Assembly (NCBI GenBank): GCA_903919215.1
Contig: CAIXHI010000107.1
Location: forward strand, 1 to 34,282
Source: an uncultured Acidimicrobiaceae bacterium
Lineage (GTDB): Bacteria; Actinomycetota; Acidimicrobiia; Acidimicrobiales; Ilumatobacteraceae
Direction of reading: 5' to 3'
Length of the DNA: 34,282 nt
A program made the translations under genes and the position numbers. The notes under the pieces are model-generated. The model did no database searches. It saw nothing but the letters and a program-made list of their open reading frames with translations, and was not told where the DNA came from. This document shows, piece by piece, positions 24,508-31,545 of the stretch. Each line of letters begins with the position of its first letter. The first letter of the stretch is position 1.

Positions 24508-24523
24508 ATGTTACCGAACGGTA
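24508..24523 (-). promoter_or_regulatory. -10 box and TetR-like operator of the mcd-type gene
   Basis: TAACAT (24513-24508, minus strand) is the -10, 7 nt from the start codon. TACCGAACGGTA (24512-24523) is a perfect inverted repeat with 5-bp arms that overlaps its upstream edge. The ACCG-NN-CGGT form is common among TetR-family operators in acyl-CoA metabolism. No TetR gene is in the window. Confidence 0.5.
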
Positions 24524-24580
24524 GGTGAACTCTCCCTAACCGGCGTTGGGCTTGGCGACCGGATGTGCCAGGCTGACCCG

Positions 24581-25186
24581 ATGACCCGACTGTGCGTGTA
24601 TTGCGGATCGAACTTCGGCACCGCTCCGGAGTTCGCCGCGACGGCCCGCAAGCTCGGCACCGCCATGGCGAATCGCGGCATCGGGCTGGTCTACGGCGGT
24701 GGCAGCGTCGGGTTGATGGGCGTTGCTGCAGATGCTGCGATGGCTGCCGGCGGCGAGGTGATCGGTGTGATCACCACGCAGTTGACGAACGCCGAAGTCG
24801 CCCACAAGGGCCTGACAGCGTTGGAAGTGGTGCCGTCCATGCATGAGCGCAAGGCCCGGTTGGAAGCATTGGCCGACGGGTTCGTGGTGTTGCCGGGTGG
24901 ATTCGGCACGGTCGATGAGTTCGCCGAGATGCTCACCTGGAACCAGCTGGGCATCGTCGCCAAGCCGGTCGTGCTGCTCGATGTGAACGGGTTCTGGGGG
25001 CCACTGTTGGAGTGGATGGACAAGGCCGTGGAGGCTGGGTTCGTGCGCTCGGCGCATCGCATGCTGGCGCAGCGGGCTCGCACCGTCGATGAGGCCATCG
25101 CGCTGGCCACCGGTCCGGCGCCGGTGACCCCGCACAAATGGCTCGACCGCGATGTCACTGCCCCCTCGGGCGTACCCCGCCCGTAG
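24581..25186 (+). CDS. LOG family protein (putative nucleotide 5'-monophosphate phosphoribohydrolase)
   Basis: A 201-residue Rossmann-type protein. RLCVYCGSNFG at the start, GLVYGGGSVGLMG near residue 42 and the PGGFGTVDEFAEMLTW signature near residue 106 are the LOG/TIGR00730 motifs, with Arg and Glu of the active site in MHERKARLEAL and GGFGTVDE. LOG enzymes release the free base from cytokinin riboside monophosphates or from other nucleoside monophosphates. ATG 24581 is chosen because family homology starts at MTRLCVYCG. No good -10 or ribosome binding site is obvious. It is divergent from the mcd-type gene and stands alone. Confidence 0.9.
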   Translation: MTRLCVYCGSNFGTAPEFAATARKLGTAMANRGIGLVYGGGSVGLMGVAADAAMAAGGEVIGVITTQLTNAEVAHKGLTALEVVPSMHERKARLEALADGFVVLPGGFGTVDEFAEMLTWNQLGIVAKPVVLLDVNGFWGPLLEWMDKAVEAGFVRSAHRMLAQRARTVDEAIALATGPAPVTPHKWLDRDVTAPSGVPRP

Positions 25187-25255
25187 CGGTACCCGCTGCC
25201 TCGCGACCCGCGCCTGGCCGATGGCCGAGCGCCCGACGAGGCCACTTCTCAACGT

Positions 25256-25304
25256 CTGTGTCGCGGCCCTGACCACCATCCGTGAAGGTCGGGCGGCGAC
25301 ACAG
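25256..25304. repeat. Long hairpin between the LOG gene and the beta-lactamase-fold gene
   Basis: CTGTGTCGC (25256-25264) and GCGACACAG (25296-25304) are perfectly complementary. Inside, CCC/GGG and GACC/GGTC extend the stem around a 12-nt loop with small internal mismatches. It lies 70 nt after the LOG stop in a 172-bp gap and may be a terminator without a T run, or a 5' structure, since it ends 20 nt before the -35 of the next gene. Nothing else in the gap is recognisable apart from that promoter. Confidence 0.5.
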
Positions 25305-25323
25305 TGCGAGGAAGGGGGTCGGG

Positions 25324-25352
25324 TAGACCGAGTCAGACGGCGGTGTTAGCTT
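25324..25352 (+). promoter_or_regulatory. Promoter of the beta-lactamase-fold / UPF0104 / mutY operon
   Basis: TAGACC (25324-25329), a 17-bp spacer and TAGCTT (25347-25352) precede the ATG at 25359 by 6 nt. The -35 matches the consensus at four of six bases. A leaderless transcript is likely. Confidence 0.5.
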
Positions 25353-25358
25353 CGAGCC

Positions 25359-26363
25359 ATGTCCGCCTCCGACCGGCACACCATCGACCTCACGGCAGTG
25401 GAATGTGCCGCCGACGCGCTGTTCGGCCGCGACCCGCAGCGCGGCACGACGCTCGCCCTGGTGGTGATGCATCGTGGCCAGTTCGTGTTCGAGCGCTACG
25501 GCGTTCAGCCCGACACCATCTTCGGCCCCGGTGGTCCGGTCACCGCCGACACGGCACTCATCTCGTGGAGCATGGCCAAGAGCATCACCCACGCGGCGGT
25601 CGGCATCCTCGTCGGTGAGGGACGGCTGTCACTGACTGCCCCGGCGCCGGTGCCCTCGTGGAAGGGCACCGAGAAGGAAGCGATCACCCTGCAGCACCTG
25701 CTCGACATGCGCAGCGGCCTGCAATGGGTGGAGGAGTACTCGCTGGACGCGCCCAGCGACGTGGTCGAGATGCTCTACGGATCTGGCGCTGCCGACATGG
25801 CGGCGTATGCGTCTGGGCTTCCGTTGGCGCATGCCCCCGGTGACGTGTGGAACTACTCCAGCGGCACCAGCATCATCGTGTCGCGCATCATCGGCGATGT
25901 GGTCGGCGGTGGTCGTGAGGGGATGGAGGCCTTCCTGCGCGACCGGCTCTTCCTGCTGGCGGGTATGACGAGCGCGGTTCCGAAGTTCGACGACTCCGCG
26001 ACCTTCATCGGTTCGAGCTACGTCTACGCGACAGCGCGTGACTTCGCCCGATTCGGTGAGCTGTATCGCAACGACGGTGTTGCCGCTGACGGCACCCGCG
26101 TGTTGCCCGCAGGCTGGAGCGCTCACGCAGCGACGTTCACCGCCGTCGACCCGGACGGACCCTTCTCCTACGGTGCGCACTGGTGGCTGTGGCCCGACTT
26201 CCCCGGCAGCCTCGCCTGCCACGGCTACGAGTATCAGCGAACGGTGGTGCTGCCCGATCGTGAGATGGTGGTGGTGCACCTGGGGAAGACCACGGACGAG
26301 GGGGCTGATGAACTACACGTTCACCTTCGCGCAGTGTTCCAATCGGCTAGCAATGGTGCGTGA
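25359..26363 (+). CDS. Serine hydrolase of the beta-lactamase (class C) fold
   Basis: A 334-residue protein. The SxxK motif is SMAK in ISWSMAKSITHAAVG (near residue 72), the Tyr motif is YSS in WNYSSGTSIIVSR (near 167), and CHGYEYQ near residue 287 stands where class C enzymes have KTG/HxG. LLDMRSGLQWVEEY is typical of the broad family. There is no signal peptide, so it should act in the cytoplasm as an esterase or amidase rather than as a secreted beta-lactamase. Its stop overlaps the start of the UPF0104 gene (TGATG), making it first of a three-gene operon. The substrate is unknown. Confidence 0.87.
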   Translation: MSASDRHTIDLTAVECAADALFGRDPQRGTTLALVVMHRGQFVFERYGVQPDTIFGPGGPVTADTALISWSMAKSITHAAVGILVGEGRLSLTAPAPVPSWKGTEKEAITLQHLLDMRSGLQWVEEYSLDAPSDVVEMLYGSGAADMAAYASGLPLAHAPGDVWNYSSGTSIIVSRIIGDVVGGGREGMEAFLRDRLFLLAGMTSAVPKFDDSATFIGSSYVYATARDFARFGELYRNDGVAADGTRVLPAGWSAHAATFTAVDPDGPFSYGAHWWLWPDFPGSLACHGYEYQRTVVLPDREMVVVHLGKTTDEGADELHVHLRAVFQSASNGA

Positions 26364-27565
26364 TGTTGGACGGATCGGGGAACCACACGGGTGAGCTGCC
26401 CCGCGTGTCGCTCGACGACACCGGTGGTCCGCCGCGTCCGCGGCGGATCCGGCCGTTCCATTTCACGTTGAAGTTGATGCTGTTCGTCATCGTCATCTAC
26501 TTCGGTGCAGCCACGATCATCCCCGGTGTCCGCAAGTCCGCAGGCGAACTACGCAACGTCAACCCGTGGCTGCTGCTCCTCGGGCTCGCCCTGGAAATGG
26601 CAGCGCTCTACTCCTACTCGCTGCTCACCAAGGCGGCGCTCGGCGAGGCCGGTCATAGCGTGTCGTCGCTTCACCTGTTCCGCATTCAGATGAGCACGAA
26701 GGCGCTCTCCAGCGTCGTACCTGGCGGCAGTGCCGCTGGCTCCACGCTCGGATACCGGTTGATGACGCTCAGTGGCATCCCTGGCCCCGACGCCGGATTT
26801 GCGCTCGCGACCGCTGGCCTTGGCTCGGCGGTGATGCTGAACTTGATCTTCTGGGCTGCTCTGATCGTGTCCATCCCGATCCGTGGTGTCAACCCGGGCT
26901 ACGTCACGGCGGCCATCGCCGGCATCGTGTTGATGGTGGTGGCCGGCGGTCTCGTGGTCGGTCTGCTCGAAGGGCAGCGGACCGCCGAACGGGTGATCCG
27001 CTGGATCGCCCGTCGTCTTCGGTTCAGCGAGGACCGCGCCGCAGCAGGCGTGCGTCAGGTTGCTGGCCGTCTGGAAGACCTGGTCGCCGACCGGCGCCTG
27101 CTGCTGCGCGTCGGAGGGTGGGCAGCGGCCAACTGGCTGCTCGACGCGGGTGCGCTGTGGGTGTTCCTGCGTGCGTTTGGTGGCTCCACCGATCTCGACG
27201 CGCTGCTCGTGGCGTTCGGTCTGGTGAACGTGCTCGCCGTGATTCCCATCACTCCGGGCGGACTCGGCATCATCGACGGCGGTCTGCCCATTGCGCTCGC
27301 CGGGTTCGGTCTCACCAAGGCAACTGCGTTGCTTGGAACGGCCACCTATCGCTTGGCCCAGTACTTCTTTCCGATCTTCCTCGGGGGTCTGTTGTACGCG
27401 TCGCTACGTGTCGGGCCGTGGAGCATCAAACGTCGTGAGAATCTCCAACCCTTGCGCGACCTCGCCGGCGACGCGATCGACAGCCCCGAGAGTGTGCTCG
27501 ACTTCTCGGCTCGTTTCGGCCGACGCGATCACCCGTCGGAGGGCGCTCGGGATCGGGCGAAGTGA
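26363..27565 (+). CDS. UPF0104 / LPG-synthase-type integral membrane protein
   Basis: A 400-residue membrane protein with about eight hydrophobic segments between residues 32 and 350. VVPGGSAAGSTLGYRLMTLSG (near residue 115, PGGxA motif) and IPITPGGLGIIDGGLPIALA (near 295) are the two hallmarks of the lysylphosphatidylglycerol-synthase transmembrane family (TIGR00374). Members are flippase-like or act in lipid or glycan modification; the soluble transferase domain of MprF is absent, so aminoacylation is not expected. ATG 26363 overlaps the upstream stop; a GTG three bases earlier is an alternative. It overlaps mutY by 4 nt. Confidence 0.85.
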   Translation: MLDGSGNHTGELPRVSLDDTGGPPRPRRIRPFHFTLKLMLFVIVIYFGAATIIPGVRKSAGELRNVNPWLLLLGLALEMAALYSYSLLTKAALGEAGHSVSSLHLFRIQMSTKALSSVVPGGSAAGSTLGYRLMTLSGIPGPDAGFALATAGLGSAVMLNLIFWAALIVSIPIRGVNPGYVTAAIAGIVLMVVAGGLVVGLLEGQRTAERVIRWIARRLRFSEDRAAAGVRQVAGRLEDLVADRRLLLRVGGWAAANWLLDAGALWVFLRAFGGSTDLDALLVAFGLVNVLAVIPITPGGLGIIDGGLPIALAGFGLTKATALLGTATYRLAQYFFPIFLGGLLYASLRVGPWSIKRRENLQPLRDLAGDAIDSPESVLDFSARFGRRDHPSEGARDRAK

Positions 27566-28398
27566 CCGCACCGTCAAGGGATGCGGTGCTGGGCTGGGGG
27601 TTGACCAGGCTGCGCGAGTTGCCCTGGAGAGAAACCCGCGACCCGTGGGCCGTGCTGGTGAGCGAGGTGATGCTGCAACAGACGCAAGTGGCGCGAGTGG
27701 TGCCGAAGTGGTTGGCGTTCATGCACGACTTCCCCGACCCGGCGGTGTGCGCGTCGGCACCGCTGGGCGACGTGCTGCGACTGTGGCATGGTCTGGGCTA
27801 TCCGCGCCGGGCGCGCAATCTGCATGAGGCGGCCAAAGTGGTGGCGGCCGCCGGTGCGTTCCCCGCCGATCTCGACGGCCTGCTCGCACTGCCGGGAGTG
27901 GGTGCGTACACGGCGCGGGCAGTGCTCGCGTTTGCGTTCGAGTCGGATGCGGCGGTCGTCGATACGAACATCGCCAGAGTGTTGGCTCGAGTGCACGGGC
28001 TGACGATGACCGCGCGGCAGGCGCAGTCCGCGGCCGACGCGTGGCTGCCGGTGGGCGACTCGTGGGCGTGGAACCAGTGTCTGATGGAACTCGGCGCGAC
28101 CGTGTGCCGACCGGCGAACCCTGGATGCGCGGAGTGTCCGCTGGCGGATCGATGTGCCTGGCGGGGGAGCGGCACCGACCCGGCGCCGGGCACCGCCGGT
28201 GTCAGCCGCCCCCAGGCCCGGTTCGAGGGCAGCGAACGTCAGGCTCGCGGCCGTCTGATGGCGGCGCTCACTGGTGGTGCAGTGCGGGCTGACGACGCTC
28301 CGGGTGTGATGGCGCATCGGGCCGCGGGTCGTCTGGCCGAGTCGCTGTGCGCCGAAGGTCTGGTCGTGCTCGACGGCGAGTGGCTGCGGCTGCCCTGA
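27562..28398 (+). CDS. mutY: A/G-specific adenine DNA glycosylase
   Basis: A 278-residue HhH-GPD glycosylase. The catalytic Glu is in SEVMLQQTQVARV (near residue 34), the helix-hairpin-helix is LPGVGAYTARAVLAFA, and the catalytic Asp is in VVDTNIARVLAR. The [4Fe-4S] cluster motif is complete: CRPANPGCAECPLADRC (C-x6-C-x2-C-x5-C). MutY removes adenine mispaired with 8-oxoguanine. The NUDIX-like C-terminal domain of E. coli MutY is absent; a shorter winged-helix-like tail is present, as in many actinobacterial forms. GTG 27562 overlaps the UPF0104 stop. Its stop TGA abuts the stop of the convergent SGNH gene. Confidence 0.93.
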   Translation: MTAPSRDAVLGWGLTRLRELPWRETRDPWAVLVSEVMLQQTQVARVVPKWLAFMHDFPDPAVCASAPLGDVLRLWHGLGYPRRARNLHEAAKVVAAAGAFPADLDGLLALPGVGAYTARAVLAFAFESDAAVVDTNIARVLARVHGLTMTARQAQSAADAWLPVGDSWAWNQCLMELGATVCRPANPGCAECPLADRCAWRGSGTDPAPGTAGVSRPQARFEGSERQARGRLMAALTGGAVRADDAPGVMAHRAAGRLAESLCAEGLVVLDGEWLRLP

Positions 28399-29289
28399 TC
28401 AGGTGGCGTCGAGCGCCAGGCGGATGAGGTGCCCGCGCAGCACGTTTCCGGCAGACAGCAGGTGCACCCAGTCGGGGTAGCCGTACATATAGGTCTCGGG
28501 CGTAGCGGCGACGGCAGCAGCCCAGCCGATCACCGTTACCCCTGGTATGTGCATGGCGGTGTTCCACTGCGTCTCGAAGGGTGCCCACCCTTCTCTGCGA
28601 GTCCGTACATCGACCCAGCAGATGGGGAAGTTGGACGTGCCGACAGCAGTGATGCCGACCTGGATCGTGGATGAGTAGGCCGCGCTCTGGTCGAGTTGCC
28701 TCACATCGTTCGTTCCGATCGCCAGCACCCAGCGCACGTCCGGCTTGGCCCACCACGGGTCGCTGGCCTTGATGCGGGCGATGACGTTCACCGCGTTCGA
28801 GACCGAACTGGTGCCCCCAACCGTCATCCGGCGCGAAACACCGCCGTCGATGCAGATCGGGCCATACCCGCCCGCCAGTAGTTCGCGCATCGTGGCGTTC
28901 TCGGCCCCTAGGGTCAGCGAATCGCCGACGACCACGACCGGTCCGCGTGGGCCGACCTCGCTGTGGAACGCGACCTGCCAGTTCACGTTCATTGTGCCGA
29001 CGCTCCAACGCTGTGCTGAATCGACCCATCTGGGCACCTTGGTGACGGCGCCCGTCAGGCAACCGCCGTACGCCGGGGGTGGTGGCAGCGGGAGCAGTTG
29101 CACTCGTGCGCCGCGCACCGCCTGAGCAGCGGGCTGCGCAGCGTCATCGACCGATGTGATCGTCTCGCCGGCAGCCGCGGCCGTGGCAGCGGCGGCGGAT
29201 GCCAGCGCCAGCGCGGTGGCAGCGACCAACACCCAACGACGAGGTCGGGTGCGTGGGGGCAACGAGGGGTCGGTCCGAGAGCGCAACAA
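28399..29289 (-). CDS. Secreted SGNH/GDSL-type hydrolase
   Basis: A 296-residue protein. After a basic stretch (residues 1-18) comes an alanine-rich hydrophobic signal (WVLVAATALALASAAAATAA), so it is exported or membrane-anchored. The SGNH blocks are present: VVVGDSLTLGAEN (Ser), GGVSRRMTVGG (Gly), AIGTNDVRQL (Asn) and DWVHLLSAG (Asp-His). Such enzymes are esterases or deacetylases, often on cell-wall glycans. The most upstream start is TTG 29289, 7 nt after TACACT; no ATG or GTG gives a better N-terminus. It lies 45 nt after the alpha/beta hydrolase gene on the same strand and may be read with it. Confidence 0.82.
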   Translation of the reverse strand: MLRSRTDPSLPPRTRPRRWVLVAATALALASAAAATAAAAGETITSVDDAAQPAAQAVRGARVQLLPLPPPPAYGGCLTGAVTKVPRWVDSAQRWSVGTMNVNWQVAFHSEVGPRGPVVVVGDSLTLGAENATMRELLAGGYGPICIDGGVSRRMTVGGTSSVSNAVNVIARIKASDPWWAKPDVRWVLAIGTNDVRQLDQSAAYSSTIQVGITAVGTSNFPICWVDVRTRREGWAPFETQWNTAMHIPGVTVIGWAAAVAATPETYMYGYPDWVHLLSAGNVLRGHLIRLALDAT

Positions 29290-29334
29290 CGTGGAAAGTG
29301 TACGCAGAGCGGCCCCTCCGGAGAGGTCGCCCGG

Positions 29335-30213
29335 TCAGCGCAGGAAGTCGAGAATGCGCTGGTTGACCACGTCGGGTCGTTCCAGGTGCAGGAAATGACC
29401 GGCGCCCTCAATGACCTCGACGGTGAGCGTGGCTGGGGCGGTCGCGGCCATCGCCTCGGCGACAGACACGCCCATGCAGCCGTCGTGTCGGCCGTGGAGG
29501 TGCAGCGTCGGCTGGGGCGGTACGGCACCCGTGGCGAGCTGTGCATCGATCAGCGCCGGGTCCTTCAACCCGTCGCCGAGCGTTGCCCGGTAGTACCCGA
29601 TCGCGGCGTTGAGATTGGCCGGATCGCGTAGCGAGTCCTTCACCCGCGCGAGGTCGCCGCTTGCGTCGTAGCCAGGTGACCAGTCGCGCCACAGCATGTC
29701 GATGAACGCCAGATCGCCAGCGGGTACCACCATGTCGGCCAACGGTGACTGGAAGAAGAACATGTACCAGCTGCGCTTCAGTTGATCGGTGTCGGTGAGG
29801 AACGCCATCGCCACTGCGTGTGCAGTCGGCACCGCCAGCGTCACCACCTTGCTCCACCGTTCGGGTGCCAGGGTCGCCGCCGCATACGTTCCGCTGGCGC
29901 CCCAGTCGTGGCCGATGATCACTGCCCGCTCATCTCCGCCGAGCGCTTCGTGCAACGCGATCGCATCCACCCCGAGCACCCCGGACTGGTAGCGGCCGTC
30001 ATCGGGCACCTGAGTGGGGGCGTACCCGCGCTGGAACGGTGCGACGGCGCGGTAGCCAGCTGCAGCAAGCAGCGGCAACAGGTGCCGCCATGACCACGCG
30101 CAGTCGGGAAACCCGTGCAGGCACAGGGCGAGCGGGCCGTCGTCGGGTCCTACGGTGAGATACGCGAAGTCGACCCCGTTGGCGGTGATTCGGCGCTCGG
30201 TGATTCCGTTCAT
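29335..30213 (-). CDS. Alpha/beta hydrolase, epoxide hydrolase-like
   Basis: A 292-residue alpha/beta hydrolase. LCLHGFPDCAWSWRHLLP (near residue 30) supplies the HGFP oxyanion hole, IIGHDWGASGTYAA (near 98) the nucleophile Asp, LHGRHDGCMGVS the acid residue and GAGHFLHLERPD the His. The GHDWGA nucleophile elbow with Asp is typical of epoxide hydrolases and haloalkane dehalogenases rather than Ser esterases. A helical lid follows from about residue 125. TAACGT ends 6 nt before the ATG at 30213, so a leaderless transcript is likely. It is divergent from the MBL-fold gene. The substrate cannot be predicted. Confidence 0.88.
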   Translation of the reverse strand: MNGITERRITANGVDFAYLTVGPDDGPLALCLHGFPDCAWSWRHLLPLLAAAGYRAVAPFQRGYAPTQVPDDGRYQSGVLGVDAIALHEALGGDERAVIIGHDWGASGTYAAATLAPERWSKVVTLAVPTAHAVAMAFLTDTDQLKRSWYMFFFQSPLADMVVPAGDLAFIDMLWRDWSPGYDASGDLARVKDSLRDPANLNAAIGYYRATLGDGLKDPALIDAQLATGAVPPQPTLHLHGRHDGCMGVSVAEAMAATAPATLTVEVIEGAGHFLHLERPDVVNQRILDFLR

Positions 30214-30219
30214 GAGCGC

Positions 30220-30289
30220 ACGTTAACGACGGTGCGACGAACGTCACGGAGCGGAAGCGTTTACCGGAGGGTGAACGGGGACCTAACGT
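30220..30289. promoter_or_regulatory. Divergent promoters for the alpha/beta hydrolase and MBL-fold genes
   Basis: Minus strand: TAACGT (30225-30220) ends 6 nt before the hydrolase ATG. Plus strand: TTTACC (30260-30265), an 18-bp spacer and TAACGT (30284-30289) precede the MBL gene, which has an AAGGGGGG ribosome-binding-site-like run at 30299-30306. The rightward transcript therefore has a short leader, unlike most genes here. Confidence 0.45.
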
Positions 30290-30316
30290 GAGGGATCCAA
30301 GGGGGGTGCGCATCTG

Positions 30317-31153
30317 ATGCAGGTCACGTTCTTCGGCGTGCGCGGTTCCACACCGTGTCACGGCGACTCAGTAGCGAGGTACGGGGGCAACACCTCGTGT
30401 GTCGCTGTGCACGTGCCCGGGCAGGGTCCGTTGTTCTTCGACCTCGGCACGGGAGCCCGCGATCTCGGCGCCGGCCAGCCACAGGACGGGTCGTTCCGCG
30501 GGACCTGTTTGCTCAGCCATCTGCACTGGGACCATACGCAGGGTCTGCCGTTCTTCAGTCCGTTGCACGCCGAGGGAGCCGAACTCGACGTGTATGCGCC
30601 GGCGCAGGACGACGGACGCACCGTTGCCGAGGTCATCGGCCAGGTCATCCGTCCGCCGTTGTTCCCGATCGTCGTCGATCAACTGCCGGGCAAGGTGCGC
30701 TTCCACGACACAGCCGACAGTGAGTTCATGATTGGCAATGTGAAGGTGATGGCCCGGATGGTCCCGCATGTCGGACCCACCCTTGGCTACCGACTCGAGT
30801 GGCAGGGACACTCGGTCGCCTATCTCAGCGACCACCAGCAACCGCACGATGGCTCGTTCTCGGTCAGCGAAGGTGCACGAGAACTCGCCGAAGGTGTCGA
30901 TCTACTGATCCATGATTCGCAATACACGAGCCACGAGTTCGCGACGAAGAATACGTGGGGTCATTGCACGATCGACTACGCGATGTGGGTCGCCGAGCAT
31001 TGCCATGTGCGCACGCTGGCGCTGTTCCACCACGACCCAACGCGTACGGACGCGATGCTCGACGAGGTGCGCGAATCTGCGGTGGTCAAGGGCGAGAGCG
31101 CCGGGTTCGCCGTGCTGACCGCCTTCGAGGGTCTCACCGTCGACGTCGGTTGA
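30317..31153 (+). CDS. MBL-fold metallo-hydrolase
   Basis: A 278-residue metallo-beta-lactamase-fold protein. FFGVRGSTPCHG at the start, CVAVHVPGQGPLFFDLGTGA, and the metal motif SHLHWDHTQGLPFF (HxHxDH) near residue 68 are all present; further ligands are likely in PHVGPTLG, YLSDHQQPHD and IHDSQYTSHEF. The opening and the GVRGSTP motif match a subgroup related to PqqB/RNase Z-like phosphodiesterases, often annotated as response-regulator-associated or cAMP-phosphodiesterase-like. The substrate is unknown. It is followed after one nucleotide by a MauE-like membrane gene, so both are probably one operon. Confidence 0.85.
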   Translation: MQVTFFGVRGSTPCHGDSVARYGGNTSCVAVHVPGQGPLFFDLGTGARDLGAGQPQDGSFRGTCLLSHLHWDHTQGLPFFSPLHAEGAELDVYAPAQDDGRTVAEVIGQVIRPPLFPIVVDQLPGKVRFHDTADSEFMIGNVKVMARMVPHVGPTLGYRLEWQGHSVAYLSDHQQPHDGSFSVSEGARELAEGVDLLIHDSQYTSHEFATKNTWGHCTIDYAMWVAEHCHVRTLALFHHDPTRTDAMLDEVRESAVVKGESAGFAVLTAFEGLTVDVG

Positions 31154-31154
31154 C

Positions 31155-31541
31155 ATGTCTCGCTCCACCGGGGGTGTCGTTGCGGCGGTCGTCGTTGCCG
31201 CAGTGTTGTTGTTGGCCGGTGTGTCGAAGTTGGCGCGGCCGACTGGCTGGCGAGCGGAGTCGGCCGGGATGGGCGTGGCGTGGCCTCTGGCGCGTCTGGT
31301 TCCCTACGTCGAGACGGCATTGGGTGCGCTGCTGTTGGTGCAACTGCAACGACACATCGCGGCATGGTGCGCAGTCGCTCTCTTTGTGGCGTTCACCGCG
31401 TTGCTCGGGGCGCGGTTGGCGCAGGGTCAGCGCCCGCCGTGCGCGTGCTTCGGTTCGTTGAGCGCCAAGCCGATCGGGCCTGCGCACCTCGCTCGCAACG
31501 CAGTGTTCATCTCCGTCGCCGTTGCCGCTGCCCTGCTCTGA
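31155..31541 (+). CDS. MauE/DoxX-type small membrane protein
   Basis: A 128-residue protein with four hydrophobic segments (about residues 7-25, 40-60, 68-88 and 110-128). LLLAGVSKLARPTGW after the first segment and PPCACFGSLSAKPIGPAHL before the last are hallmarks of the MauE family, in which the CxCFG cysteines are thought to take part in thiol redox chemistry for exported proteins. No MauD or thioredoxin-like partner is adjacent. It starts 1 nt after the MBL gene stop. Its own stop lies in the palindrome CTGACCGGTCAG (31538-31549), which also contains the stop of the convergent peptidase gene. Confidence 0.8.
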   Translation: MSRSTGGVVAAVVVAAVLLLAGVSKLARPTGWRAESAGMGVAWPLARLVPYVETALGALLLVQLQRHIAAWCAVALFVAFTALLGARLAQGQRPPCACFGSLSAKPIGPAHLARNAVFISVAVAAALL

Positions 31542-31545
31542 CCGG

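Noticed and set aside
25359..26363. A secreted resistance beta-lactamase
   Set aside because: No signal peptide, KTG motif not conserved, and an operon with mutY; a cytoplasmic esterase-like member is more likely.
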